From positions 62,001 through 126,000 of the forward strand of contig NZ_JSWE01000096.1 in NCBI RefSeq assembly GCF_000815465.1: DNA of 64,000 nucleotides. The letters are read 5' to 3'. The position numbers were made by a program, and so were the translations under genes. The stretch comes from Candidatus Jidaibacter acanthamoeba. GTDB taxonomy: Bacteria > Pseudomonadota > Alphaproteobacteria > Rickettsiales > Midichloriaceae. The notes under the pieces were generated by a model. It did not search any database and had not been told where the DNA came from. It was given only the letters and a program-made list of their open reading frames with translations. This document shows, in pieces, positions 17,329 through 26,615 of this stretch (position 1 is its first letter; each line of letters opens with the position of its first letter).

Positions 17329-20064
17329 ATGGGTAATCAAGCTATTACAACGGCGGTAACAGGGTTATCGGCTGCTGAGAAATCGGTTTCGTTAATAAGC
17401 GGAAACATAGCTAATGAGCATACGGACGGTTATAAAGCATTCCAACAGATGCTAGGCTCAAATGCTAATGCGGACGGGAGGTCAAGCTCAGGAGTAACGG
17501 GTTATATTAGAGCAAATATTGATACACAAGGTAGCATGAAAAATACCGAAGTATCAACTGATATAGCTATAAACGGAAACGGTATGTTTGCAGTCGGTGA
17601 TGCTAATGCAGGGGGCGGTAAGAATTCAATATTATTTGCACGAGCCGGCTCATTTAGAGCAGATGAAAAAGGGAATTTATCATTGCCCTCGGGAGAAGCA
17701 CTGTTAGGATGGTCATTGGATGATGCCGGTAATATGCCTCCGGGTGCAGGAACAACAGATAGCTTAAGTCCTGTAAGTATTCAGCAACTAGTTTCTCAAG
17801 CGACTGCTACAAGTAATATTACATTTAAACCGAACCTTAATTCTACCGAGATAGTAACCGGTGATAGGCAAGTAACTATTGATATAGCCAATAGCGGGTC
17901 TAAAGCTTCACCTCATAATGCATTTATCAAAGCAAAAGATGTTCTTTATGCAAACCCTGCTAACTCATTAAAAGTAGGCGAAGGTTTTAGCGTTACTATG
18001 CCGGTATTGCAAAGTGACGGAAAAACATTAAAAATGACCCCGACACATTTTACTTACGGTGGATTTTCTCAAACTAACCTTTTAGGAGATGCGGGCGCGG
18101 ATTTAGTAGGAACGGTAACTGATAATATAACGATTACAGTCGGGAACAATACGGCAACCCTTACTAGGGGTGCAGGAACTACTAATTTAGAAGTTATGCA
18201 AAATGTAGTTAATCAAATTAACAATATATATAACACATTTTTAAGTGCCAGAATTGTAAGTGAAGGGGGTAATTCTACAATCCTTATATCTCCGCTTGAT
18301 GCTAACCAGGCGATGAATTTTTCCGGTACCGGTGATTTACAATCAAAATTAGGATTAACTACTAATACTACAGCAGGCGTTAATAGATTTGCTTCATTAC
18401 AAAACATTACCGACGCATTAAATAAAATTACCGGGATTGAAGCAAAAGTAAGTAGTGGCGATAATGCGGGTATTACTATATCTTCTGCAAAAGCAATGTA
18501 TCTTGATAACTATCAGCCGCTTGGAGCAGGAAGTGATTTCCTTTCGGAATTTAATATTACTCCCGGATATATTGATTCATTGTATAACCCGTATGATTTA
18601 AATAATAATATGGCTAATGGAGCATTTATTCCTGCTTATAAAGAAGATATAGTTATATATGATGCAATGGGTAATGCTTATAATTTTGTAGTAAGCTTCC
18701 TTAAGATAGGGGTTAACTCATGGGCTTCCGAGGTTTATTCTTTAGATAAAACCGTGATAAATAATGGAAGAACTGATGGTTTAGTGCAGGCCGGAATAGT
18801 GAATTTTGATAATACCGGCAAATTGCAAGGCTATGTTCAAGCTGTACAAAGCACAACCAGCACCAATATTTTAAATCCCGGTACATCACTTGGGGCAACA
18901 AACGGCCAGAATATGACCATTCAAAGCGGTACTACTACTCACGCTTTCACCTATGATGAGGCAATAGTTACCGGCGCTACCACATTAGGCGCAGGTATTA
19001 CTCTTGTTGGTACGGCTACCGATACTTTAGACATCAGTGTCGGCGGAGCGACTTATAATTTTGCGAGGGGAGGCGGTGCAACCAATTTAGCCGTATTAAA
19101 TAATATAGCTGCACAAATTAACTCAACTAGGGGAGAAAATGCTTTAAAAGCAACAGTTAAAAATTTAGGTGCTGGCAACTATGAATTGAATATTAGTCCA
19201 ACCGATATCACTAAAGATATTACTATTGCGACAACTGCATTAGGAACTGACCTTGGTATTCTTAATACTGACAGCATATTAGCTGACCCTGCGCGATATA
19301 GTACTTTATATGAATTAGCTGAAAGGATTAATGAAACTTCGTCAACTACAGATTCTTTAAAAGCATCAGTGATTCTAAACGGCGCTGGTTCATACCAACT
19401 TAAGATAGAGCCGGTTAATCCTGCGTCTTATCTGACATTCGGCGGTACGAGTGGAGTAATTAATACTCCACTCGGAACCGGTGCAACTGATACCATATTC
19501 TCTGCTTTAGGCCTTCAAAATACAAATACTGCAAAGGAATTAGCAGCATTAGGTGAGTCAGTAACTATTAATTGGTCTGATTCTATCAAAGCTGCTCCTA
19601 ATGTGGTAACCATTAATTTCGGTTTGCCCGGTGACCCTGAAGCAATAAGCCAAATTAATCAGGATTTTATTGTAAGAAAGAAAGAAAATGATGGTGCAGT
19701 AACCGGTGAACTGAGTTCTATTGAGATTGATAGGGAAGGTAACATAGTTGCTAATTTTACTAATGGAAAAGTAAGGAAAATATATAAAATAGCAATTGCT
19801 TCTTTTACTAATTATAATGGACTTACTGCAGTTTCAGATACCTTATTTACCACAAGTAAGGATTCTGGTGCGTTAGATTTAAAACAAGCAGGTGGAAATG
19901 GTGTAGGTGAAGTAAGATCAGGTACATTAGAAGGTTCAAATGTTAATGTTGCTGATGAGCTTGCTCATCTGATTCAAGCGCAAACTTGGTATCAGGCTAA
20001 TGCTAAAGTAATTAATATTGCCAATAGCCTTTTTGACGAACTAATCCATAGAACTTACGCTTAA
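17329..20064 (+). CDS. flgE: Flagellar hook protein FlgE
   Basis: Subunit of the flagellar hook, exported through the flagellar type III system. The N-terminus (AITTAVTGLSAAEKSVSLIS, then GNIANEHTDGYKA) and the C-terminus (NVNVADELAHLIQAQTWYQA) are the paired helical zones that pack inside the hook. Between them lies a long Thr/Asn/Gly-rich variable region. At 911 residues it is about twice the size of enterobacterial FlgE. Two internal segments carry the same ATLGAG/NI-ISVGG-type text (around 260-290 and 530-570), suggesting an internally duplicated surface domain. It has its own sigma-54 promoter and a downstream terminator, and no other flagellar structural gene is next to it. Confidence 0.93.
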   Translation: MGNQAITTAVTGLSAAEKSVSLISGNIANEHTDGYKAFQQMLGSNANADGRSSSGVTGYIRANIDTQGSMKNTEVSTDIAINGNGMFAVGDANAGGGKNSILFARAGSFRADEKGNLSLPSGEALLGWSLDDAGNMPPGAGTTDSLSPVSIQQLVSQATATSNITFKPNLNSTEIVTGDRQVTIDIANSGSKASPHNAFIKAKDVLYANPANSLKVGEGFSVTMPVLQSDGKTLKMTPTHFTYGGFSQTNLLGDAGADLVGTVTDNITITVGNNTATLTRGAGTTNLEVMQNVVNQINNIYNTFLSARIVSEGGNSTILISPLDANQAMNFSGTGDLQSKLGLTTNTTAGVNRFASLQNITDALNKITGIEAKVSSGDNAGITISSAKAMYLDNYQPLGAGSDFLSEFNITPGYIDSLYNPYDLNNNMANGAFIPAYKEDIVIYDAMGNAYNFVVSFLKIGVNSWASEVYSLDKTVINNGRTDGLVQAGIVNFDNTGKLQGYVQAVQSTTSTNILNPGTSLGATNGQNMTIQSGTTTHAFTYDEAIVTGATTLGAGITLVGTATDTLDISVGGATYNFARGGGATNLAVLNNIAAQINSTRGENALKATVKNLGAGNYELNISPTDITKDITIATTALGTDLGILNTDSILADPARYSTLYELAERINETSSTTDSLKASVILNGAGSYQLKIEPVNPASYLTFGGTSGVINTPLGTGATDTIFSALGLQNTNTAKELAALGESVTINWSDSIKAAPNVVTINFGLPGDPEAISQINQDFIVRKKENDGAVTGELSSIEIDREGNIVANFTNGKVRKIYKIAIASFTNYNGLTAVSDTLFTTSKDSGALDLKQAGGNGVGEVRSGTLEGSNVNVADELAHLIQAQTWYQANAKVINIANSLFDELIHRTYA

Positions 20065-20073
20065 TATTATACA

Positions 20074-20105
20074 AGAGCTTATCAATAAAAGGTAAGCTCT
20101 CTTTA
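20074..20105 (+). terminator. Terminator after flgE
   Basis: An 8-bp perfect stem AGAGCTTA / TAAGCTCT with an 11-base loop, followed by a short CTTT tract, starts ten bases after the flgE stop. Confidence 0.65.
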
Positions 20106-20270
20106 AAAAAACTGCTTCTAACCTTTGCAAGTTAAAACTTTTATTAAATCCTATTTTATATAAAATATTTAAAGATAAATTATTAAGTATTTCTTATTTA
20201 ATTCGTGTTTATCATAAGTATTCTCAAAATTGGTAACTTAATTTTATTAAGAATTATATGAGGTTAGGCA

Positions 20271-20909
20271 ATGGAATATAGCGAAAGCATTTTTAAAGCT
20301 TTACGAGAACAGCTGGTATTAGATGAGTTACAAAGCCAAGGAATAAATAATCAAAATGTTTTAGATGCAATGCTTAAGGTTCCAAGACAAGAATTTGTTC
20401 CTGAGCAAGAAAAGCATTTAGCTTATATAAATACTGCATTGCCGATAGGTTATGCTCAAACGATTTCACAGCCATTTATTGTGGCAACAATGACTCAAGC
20501 GGCAAATTTAGATAAAGATTCCAAGGTACTGGAAATTGGTACCGGAAGCGGTTATCAAGCTGCAATTTTAGGTAGTATATGTAAGGAAGTTTATTCAATA
20601 GAAGTAGTTGAGCCGTTAGCAAAGCAAGCTATACAAATACTGGAAAAATTGGGATATAATAACATACATATTCGTGTTGGAGACGGATATTATGGTTGGA
20701 AGGAAAAAGCGCCGTTTGATGCTGTTATTGTTACCGCAGTTATTTCAAAAGTACCGGAGCCGCTTCTTTTGCAACTTAAAATCGGAGGTAAGCTTATCAT
20801 TCCCATTGGTGAGGAATATGGTGACCAGGAATTGTTTGCAATCACTAAAACAAATAAAGGCTACAAAACTACATACCTAATGCCGGTTAAATTCGTACCT
20901 TTTACTTAA
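20271..20909 (+). CDS. pcm: Protein-L-isoaspartate O-methyltransferase
   Basis: SAM-dependent repair enzyme that methylates isoaspartyl residues in aged proteins. The 212-residue product has the diagnostic PIGYAQTISQPFIVA segment at about 64-78, motif I VLEIGTGSGYQAA at about 86-98, and the acidic motif II YSIEVVEPL. Length fits the bacterial enzyme. It converges on dapF with a shared hairpin. Confidence 0.95.
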   Translation: MEYSESIFKALREQLVLDELQSQGINNQNVLDAMLKVPRQEFVPEQEKHLAYINTALPIGYAQTISQPFIVATMTQAANLDKDSKVLEIGTGSGYQAAILGSICKEVYSIEVVEPLAKQAIQILEKLGYNNIHIRVGDGYYGWKEKAPFDAVIVTAVISKVPEPLLLQLKIGGKLIIPIGEEYGDQELFAITKTNKGYKTTYLMPVKFVPFT

Positions 20910-20934
20910 AAATAAGTTTATTAGAAACTTATTT
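20910..20934. terminator. Bidirectional terminator of pcm and dapF
   Basis: A perfect 10-bp stem AAATAAGTTT / AAACTTATTT with the five-base loop ATTAG sits exactly between the convergent genes. The dapF stop codon begins in the loop. Each strand ends the stem in T residues, so one structure can serve both transcripts. Confidence 0.6.
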
Positions 20935-21733
20935 GGCCTTCAAAACACTTAACTGCCGAACCGGTCATTAACACTTCTAAATCTTTGGTTATTTCTATTA
21001 ATAATGTTCCGCCCGGTAAATCAACCTTACATTTATTATTAATTAGCTTTTTAGTATATGCAATAACAGCAGTTGCACAAGCGCCGCTTCCGCAGGCAAG
21101 GGTTATGCCTGCTCCTCTTTCATACACGGTAAGAGCAATGTGATTATTATCTAAAATATGTGCAAAGTTAACATTTACCGCTTGAGGAAATAGTTCATGG
21201 TTTTCAAAAAGCGCACCATACTTAGCAACGCTTTCAAGCTCTAATGGAATTGAAGAAAAAAATACTAAGTGAGGATTACCCATACTAAGTGCAGCTCCTT
21301 GTTGAAATCCTTCTATCTCAAAATTTAAATTTAACGGGTCAACCGGAATGGAGAGCGGAATTTTATCCCAAGCAAATTCAGGTTTACCCATATTAACCGT
21401 ATACCGGGGTTCATTACTTAAAGAAGGCAGTTTCTTAAAAAATAATAATCTTTCGCCTACTTCAATTGCACCGTTATCTTTACCGGTCAAATCAGCTACA
21501 CATCTTGCAGCATTTCCGCAAGTCTCCGCAGCTGAGCCGTCTGCATTATAAATAGACATTTTTATATCCGCTCTATCAGAATTAGAAAGTATTATAAGTT
21601 GATCAAAGCCGATTCCCTTGTTCCTGTTGCTCATTTTTTTAATAACTTGGGAAGAAAAGCTTATCTTTCCCTCTCGCTCATCGAAGATAGCAAAGTCATT
21701 GCCAACACCATGCATTTTTATAAAATTAAACAT
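20921..21733 (-). CDS. dapF: Diaminopimelate epimerase
   Basis: Converts LL- to meso-diaminopimelate for peptidoglycan cross-links and lysine. The 270-residue enzyme carries both catalytic cysteines in their usual motifs, AETCGNAARCVA and ACGSGACATA, and starts with MHGVGNDFAIFD. Together with murA and mreB it indicates a DAP-type cell wall. The start ATG 21733 is the first in frame. Confidence 0.96.
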   Translation of the reverse strand: MFNFIKMHGVGNDFAIFDEREGKISFSSQVIKKMSNRNKGIGFDQLIILSNSDRADIKMSIYNADGSAAETCGNAARCVADLTGKDNGAIEVGERLLFFKKLPSLSNEPRYTVNMGKPEFAWDKIPLSIPVDPLNLNFEIEGFQQGAALSMGNPHLVFFSSIPLELESVAKYGALFENHELFPQAVNVNFAHILDNNHIALTVYERGAGITLACGSGACATAVIAYTKKLINNKCKVDLPGGTLLIEITKDLEVLMTGSAVKCFEGQISF

Positions 21734-21918
21734 TACGAGTATATAAAGGTTTTATTTTTTTATATTAGCTTTTTGAGAGAGAAGCAAGGTAATAGACTTT
21801 AGTTATAAATGGTTAGAAGAAAGTATAATGCCAGCCTTTATATTGGTATTTTTAGCCGGTTAATTGTTTATTAACTAATTTATTTTAAAATTAAGAAATA
21901 ATCAATACGGGAAGAGTT

Positions 21919-24720
21919 ATGAAAGGCGGTGGAGATAAAAATAGATATGCGACAAGCTATATTGCGGGCGATGACGGTATAGCTTATGCTATAAATATGG
22001 CTTATCCAAAGGAAATAATGGAAGATGAGCTTAAAAAGCGGATTGAGCTTGGGGTAAGACCTGAAGGTCAAGATCCCATAGCATGGATGGTTAGAAACAA
22101 GATTCCGTTGGTTGTAGCAACAAACCCTAGAACTATAAAAGATCCTATAAGTTGGGCAGTCGATAATGAGATGGGAATTGATGGAAATAACCCTGTAGTT
22201 TGGGCAATTGATAATGAAGCGCAAATTGACGGAAAGGCTCCTATAGAATGGGCAATTGAAAACAAAAAGACAATTGAGAATACGGACCCTATAAAGTGGG
22301 CAATAATAAATGATAAAAAAATTAATCACCAGAGCGCTGTAATATGGGCAATAATAAATGATAAGCCGATTGAAGGCAAATCTCCTATGGAATGGGTAAG
22401 TACTCAAAAAGAGTTTCAGATAAAGTCGCTGATGGGTGAATCTGTGGAATTAGCTATAAAAGAAAGTAGAAAGATCGGAGGAAAAGATCCTGTAATTTAT
22501 GCAATTGAGAATAATATTAAGATTGATTCAAAATACCCGATGGATTGGTTATTAACAAAAAATAAAAGAATTAGAGGGGAAGACATTAAAAGGGATTCTA
22601 CGATTAATGGAATCGATGCCATAAAATGGGCAGTTGAAAATGATGTAAAAATTGGAAATAGATCAGCTTTATTTTGGGCAGTTAGTTATGAGCACAAAAT
22701 AGAAGGAAAAGATCCTACAATTTGGGCAATTGAACAAGGAGTAAAAATAGAAGGAAAAGACCCGCTTGCTTGGGCTGCCAAAAGAGATAAGTGGATTGAT
22801 AGGCAAGAACCTATTATCTGGGCGATAAAAAATAATAAAAAAATAGAAGGAAAAAACCCTATCATTTGGGCAATTGAAAATGATGTTGAATATGGGACAG
22901 CTTTAATTTGGACGGTAAATAATAACGTACTAATTAATGACCAAGACCCTGTAGAATGGGCATTAGCTAATAATCATAATATCCCGAAAGTACTAATAAT
23001 ATTTAATAAAATTATTAACGATGGAGTTATTGCAGATAAAGATAATGAAATATTTGTTAAAAATAATAATAAAATCCAAGGTAAAACTCTTATAGAACTG
23101 GCAATAGGAAAAAATAAAAGCATTGAAGGGAAGGAGCCCTTACAGTGGGCAGCTGAAAGGGGATTAAAGGTTAATGGAAAAGATGCTATAGAATGGGCGG
23201 TTGAAAAAAATAAAAGCATTGAAGGGAAGGAGCCCTTACAATGGGCAGCTGAAAAGGGATTAAAAATTAATGGAAAAGATGCTATAGTTTGGGCAATAGA
23301 AAAAAATAGAAAGATTGAAGAAAAGGAGCCGTTACAGTGGGCAGCTGAAAAGGGATTAAAAATTAATGGAAAAGATGCTACAGTTTGGGCAATAGAAAAA
23401 AATAAAAGCATTGAAGGGAAGGAGCCGTTACAATGGGCGGTTGAAAATGATGTAAAAATTGAACAGAAGGATGCTATAGTATGGGCTATAGGACAACCTA
23501 AAAAAATTGAAGCAAATAAATATCTAGATAATTTAGCAGAAACTGCAGTGCTAAGGGCAGTTGAAAATGATGCAAAAATTGGCGGCCAAGACCCGATAGA
23601 TTGGGCGTTGAGCAATTCTATATGGCTCGAAGATAAGAACCCGATAGCATGGGCAGCTGAAAACAGAAAGCAAATTAATAATAAAAACCCGATAATATGG
23701 GTTGTTGATAACAAAAAGATGATAGAGAATAGGGATCCTATAAGATGGGCGGTTGAAAATGGTGTAAAAATTGAAGAGCAAGATGCTTTAGAGTGGGCGA
23801 TTGAAAAAATACAAAGAATTGATTCCATGGATCCTATGGAGTGGGGTAAGGAATTTAAAGTAGAAAAAGGAAAAGAAGAAGCTTTAAAAAATGCTATTAG
23901 AAAAGGTAATAATGTTGATGGAAAAAATGCAATTGTTTGGGCAATGGAAAATGATCAAATAATTGCCGGGAAAGAACCTATATTATTTGCTTTAAAAGAT
24001 TTACGTGATTCACCGCGCTACTATGATAAATTTATTATAGAATTTTGTGCCGCAAAAGGGTATGATTTATTATTAAAAATTGCGGAAGAGTATTCTTCAG
24101 TTAAAGCAGCGGGAAGAGAAGAAGATAAGGAATATTTAACGAAACTCAGTGATTTACATAAAATTATAGTTAGAGAAAAATCTATAAATCAAAGTGCACT
24201 AAACATAATTGATGAGGATAGTGCTTTAGGGAAAATGTTGCGTTCAAACAACCCTAAAACAATAGCAAGATTAATTGAAAAAGAAACGGCAGGTTTTAAA
24301 GAAACTGGGGGTATAACATTATCTTACGAACATATTATGGAGCACTGTAGCTTGGAATTAATTGATAAAATTAGAGAAGTTGGTGAAGTTCTGGAAAGTC
24401 GAAAAGATGGTAAGCTACAAAGTATAAAAGATGGATTAAATGCTTTTATAAATAAAGCAAAGATCTTACTCGGTATAGGGCACGGCATAAAGGATGAAGA
24501 ACTGGCAGCAGCAGTTAAAGATCTGGCTGAGATAGCAAAAAGAGATATTAACCTCTCATCGGGGGAAATTAAGAATGAGAGTATGACTGAGCAAAAAGTA
24601 AAAAGTTTCGTGGATAAAGTTAGCTCATCATCTGGGCGAATAAATAGTGAAAAAAGAGAAAATCTATCTCAGGTAAGCAAATTGGAGAATTCCTCGGTTA
24701 GTACCGGGCACTGCTTATAA
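21919..24720 (+). CDS. Protein of about 35 tandem 16-residue repeats
   Basis: A 933-residue cytoplasmic-type protein without signal peptide or membrane segments. Residues about 50-700 are built from roughly 35 units of 16 residues, consensus GKDPIxWAIENxxKIE. Variants include GKEPLQWAAEKGLKIN and GKDAIVWAIEKNRKIE. Trp at position 7, Ala at 8 and an Ile or Leu near position 15 are most constant. The motif resembles the first half of an ankyrin repeat (TPLHWAAENG), but the second ankyrin helix is missing, so it is not a standard ANK protein. The last 230 residues are helical, charged and non-repetitive. A GGAAGAG ribosome site precedes the ATG. The function is unknown; host protein binding is a reasonable guess for an intracellular bacterium. 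Confidence 0.85.
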   Translation: MKGGGDKNRYATSYIAGDDGIAYAINMAYPKEIMEDELKKRIELGVRPEGQDPIAWMVRNKIPLVVATNPRTIKDPISWAVDNEMGIDGNNPVVWAIDNEAQIDGKAPIEWAIENKKTIENTDPIKWAIINDKKINHQSAVIWAIINDKPIEGKSPMEWVSTQKEFQIKSLMGESVELAIKESRKIGGKDPVIYAIENNIKIDSKYPMDWLLTKNKRIRGEDIKRDSTINGIDAIKWAVENDVKIGNRSALFWAVSYEHKIEGKDPTIWAIEQGVKIEGKDPLAWAAKRDKWIDRQEPIIWAIKNNKKIEGKNPIIWAIENDVEYGTALIWTVNNNVLINDQDPVEWALANNHNIPKVLIIFNKIINDGVIADKDNEIFVKNNNKIQGKTLIELAIGKNKSIEGKEPLQWAAERGLKVNGKDAIEWAVEKNKSIEGKEPLQWAAEKGLKINGKDAIVWAIEKNRKIEEKEPLQWAAEKGLKINGKDATVWAIEKNKSIEGKEPLQWAVENDVKIEQKDAIVWAIGQPKKIEANKYLDNLAETAVLRAVENDAKIGGQDPIDWALSNSIWLEDKNPIAWAAENRKQINNKNPIIWVVDNKKMIENRDPIRWAVENGVKIEEQDALEWAIEKIQRIDSMDPMEWGKEFKVEKGKEEALKNAIRKGNNVDGKNAIVWAMENDQIIAGKEPILFALKDLRDSPRYYDKFIIEFCAAKGYDLLLKIAEEYSSVKAAGREEDKEYLTKLSDLHKIIVREKSINQSALNIIDEDSALGKMLRSNNPKTIARLIEKETAGFKETGGITLSYEHIMEHCSLELIDKIREVGEVLESRKDGKLQSIKDGLNAFINKAKILLGIGHGIKDEELAAAVKDLAEIAKRDINLSSGEIKNESMTEQKVKSFVDKVSSSSGRINSEKRENLSQVSKLENSSVSTGHCL
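23111..23460 (+). repeat. 96-bp tandem DNA repeat inside the repeat gene
   Basis: Near-identical 96-base units start at steps of exactly 96 (the marker TAAAAGCATT or its variant at 23115, 23211, 23307 and 23403). Each encodes two 16-residue units (GKEPLQWAAEKGLKIN plus GKDAIVWAIEKNKSIE). The high nucleotide identity against older, diverged units elsewhere in the gene points to recent expansion by unequal recombination or slippage. Confidence 0.85.
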
Positions 24721-24741
24721 CCCGCTTGCTTTTAATGATAA

Positions 24742-24780
24742 AACCTGATTTTATAGAGCATATTATCTTCAAATCAGGTT
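24742..24780. terminator. Hairpin after the repeat-protein gene
   Basis: A perfect 10-base inverted repeat AACCTGATTT / AAATCAGGTT with a 19-base spacer lies 22 bases after the repeat-protein stop and just before the Tudor-like gene. It may terminate the large gene. There is no long T-run. Confidence 0.45.
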
Positions 24781-24788
24781 GAAAGAAT

Positions 24789-24980
24789 ATGACAACTCAA
24801 TTTAAAGTAGGGGATAAGGTAAAGTGGAAATTTGTTTACGGGGAAACCGAGGGTGAAATAATAGAGGTACTTACCGAAAATCTTAAGACATCAGCTAAAC
24901 CGGTAACCAGGTATAAAGTTAAAAGCTCAAAAACAGGTAAAACTGCTATCCATAAAGCCGAAGCTCTAACAAAGATTTAG
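24789..24980 (+). CDS. Small Tudor-like (Hva1/DUF2945) protein
   Basis: A 63-residue basic protein with the pattern FKVGDKVKWKF ... GEIIEVL ... RYKVKSSKTGKTAIHKAEAL. This is typical of the DUF2945 / hypervirulence-associated Tudor-like domain found in many bacteria and fungi: a small beta-barrel with a C-terminal Lys-rich strand. Function in bacteria is unproven. The stop codon overlaps the stop region of the convergent permease gene by four bases. Confidence 0.8.
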   Translation: MTTQFKVGDKVKWKFVYGETEGEIIEVLTENLKTSAKPVTRYKVKSSKTGKTAIHKAEALTKI

Positions 24981-25843
24981 AGCTTCGATTCCCTTCTGGC
25001 TGCTTTACAGCCCAAAGTAATTAGCACTATGAAACCGGTGACTAATTTGAGATCAGAAGGAGCAAACCCGATTGCAAGCGCTAAACCTTGAATTTGCTGA
25101 TAGATAAGTGCTCCTATTATCGGTGCACCTACTACCTTGTGCATGGAATCAGTGCCGATCACACTTTCACCGATCATAAGTGCGGCAAGCGCATGTATAA
25201 CTATCCCGATCCCCATTCCGATATCAGCATATTCCTGAATCTGTACGGTTAAACTCCCGGCTAAGCTTGCTAATGCATTGCCGGCAAATAAACCTAACAT
25301 AATATATAAATTAACATTAGTACCCTGTTTCTCTGCAAATTCAGGATTTAATCCGACTGAACGAAACCGTAACCCTTTTTCAGTACTTAAAAAAAAGTAA
25401 GAAAGAGCAGCAATAATTAAGCAAATTAAGAGCAAGATGCTGATCTTAAGAAGTAGTGTTTGGGAAAAGCAGCTAAATAAACTGGGTTGATCAAATAACG
25501 CTATGTTCGGCTTACCCATAAGCCTTAAATTAACACTATAAAGCATGGTACTTAAAATTATTCCTGCTAAAAGCGTATCGATTTTAAGGCGGATATGTAA
25601 GAAAGCAGTGATTATACCTATTAATCCTCCGAATAATACCGCTGTAGCAGTCGCAAGAATCGGGTTTACTCCTAAAATAATAAGCGAGGCGTATACTGAG
25701 CCACCTAAGGTATAAGTACCTTCAGGGGTGAGATCGGCGAAATTAAGCAACCTAAAAGCAATTGCGATACCCGTTGCCACAATAGCAAGTAATAAACCTT
25801 GCTGTAATCCTGAAGGGAATAAATCTATAAAAACACTAATCAT
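24977..25843 (-). CDS. ABC importer permease (TrpY/COG4120-like)
   Basis: Inner-membrane permease of about 288 residues with some eight membrane segments and the text LNFADLTPEGTYTLGG and GLNPEFAEKQGTN, characteristic of the permeases that work with COG2984 binding proteins and related to branched-chain amino-acid permeases. A GTG at 25846 is in frame, but the ATG at 25843 forms a TGATG overlap with the ATPase stop and is the likelier start. It is the last gene of a three-gene importer operon. Confidence 0.85.
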   Translation of the reverse strand: MISVFIDLFPSGLQQGLLLAIVATGIAIAFRLLNFADLTPEGTYTLGGSVYASLIILGVNPILATATAVLFGGLIGIITAFLHIRLKIDTLLAGIILSTMLYSVNLRLMGKPNIALFDQPSLFSCFSQTLLLKISILLLICLIIAALSYFFLSTEKGLRFRSVGLNPEFAEKQGTNVNLYIMLGLFAGNALASLAGSLTVQIQEYADIGMGIGIVIHALAALMIGESVIGTDSMHKVVGAPIIGALIYQQIQGLALAIGFAPSDLKLVTGFIVLITLGCKAARRESKL

Positions 25844-26610
25844 CACTTAACTCCCGTTAAAGTGTTATCTTCATAAGTGTGAAATAAGTCGAGCAGTTTA
25901 GTTATAGTTAAAGCATTCTTATCTTTATAATTAAAGTCTTCGACTATTTTTCCTCTATGCAGCATGATTAAGCGGTTGCCGTACTTTATTGCATCATTTA
26001 AATTATGGGTGATCATAAGAGTGGTAATTGCATTTTTCTCTACTAAGTTTGCCGTATAATCCATAAGAAAAGCTGAAGTTTTAGGATCAAGGGCGCTGGT
26101 GTGTTCATCAAGCAGGAGCAGGGAAGGGGGAGAAAAAGTTGCTGCGATAGTAGCAATCACTTGCTTTTGTCCACCTGATAAAGCTTCCATTTTGGTATCT
26201 AAAAACCTTTCTAAGCCTAAATTTAACTTTGTTAACTGCTCTCTAAGCTTCTTTGTTTTTCGTTTGTAAGGAAGAAGAGTGCTTGCTTTGCAACGCATCT
26301 CACTCAAAGCTAAATTCTCAAGCAATGTCATTTCTTTTACTATGCTTTTGTTAGTATCTTGAGTAATACTGTTTATAAGCTTAGCACGTTTATAAATACT
26401 CAAGTTAGTTAGCTCTCGGTTATGCAGTTTTATTGAGCCTGAATCAACTTTATAATCCCCTAGGATTACTTTAAAAAGCGTGGATTTCCCGGAGCCGTTG
26501 CTGCCAATCACTATACAAAAATCATTCTTATTTAATTTTAAATTAATCCCTTTTAATATCGGTTCGCAATCAACATTAAATGTCTTATATATATTTTTAA
26601 TTTCTAACAT
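25843..26610 (-). CDS. ABC importer ATPase
   Basis: 255-residue nucleotide-binding protein. Walker A is IGSNGSGKSTLF, the ABC signature is LSGGQKQVIA, Walker B is SLLLLDEHTSALDP and the switch His is in MITHNL. It resembles the COG1101 ATPases that pair with the adjacent permease and binding protein. It lies five bases after the binding-protein gene and is coupled to the permease by TGATG. Confidence 0.9.
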   Translation of the reverse strand: MLEIKNIYKTFNVDCEPILKGINLKLNKNDFCIVIGSNGSGKSTLFKVILGDYKVDSGSIKLHNRELTNLSIYKRAKLINSITQDTNKSIVKEMTLLENLALSEMRCKASTLLPYKRKTKKLREQLTKLNLGLERFLDTKMEALSGGQKQVIATIAATFSPPSLLLLDEHTSALDPKTSAFLMDYTANLVEKNAITTLMITHNLNDAIKYGNRLIMLHRGKIVEDFNYKDKNALTITKLLDLFHTYEDNTLTGVK

Positions 26611-26615
26611 AAAAC

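Noticed and set aside
23111-23460. CRISPR-like spacing of repeats
   Set aside because: The units are directly adjacent, coding and in frame, with no spacers.
22974-23828. 284-codon open frame antisense to the repeat-protein gene
   Set aside because: It exists because the 16-residue repeat uses codons whose complement lacks stops. Its text is a mirror of the repeat and it has no ribosome site.
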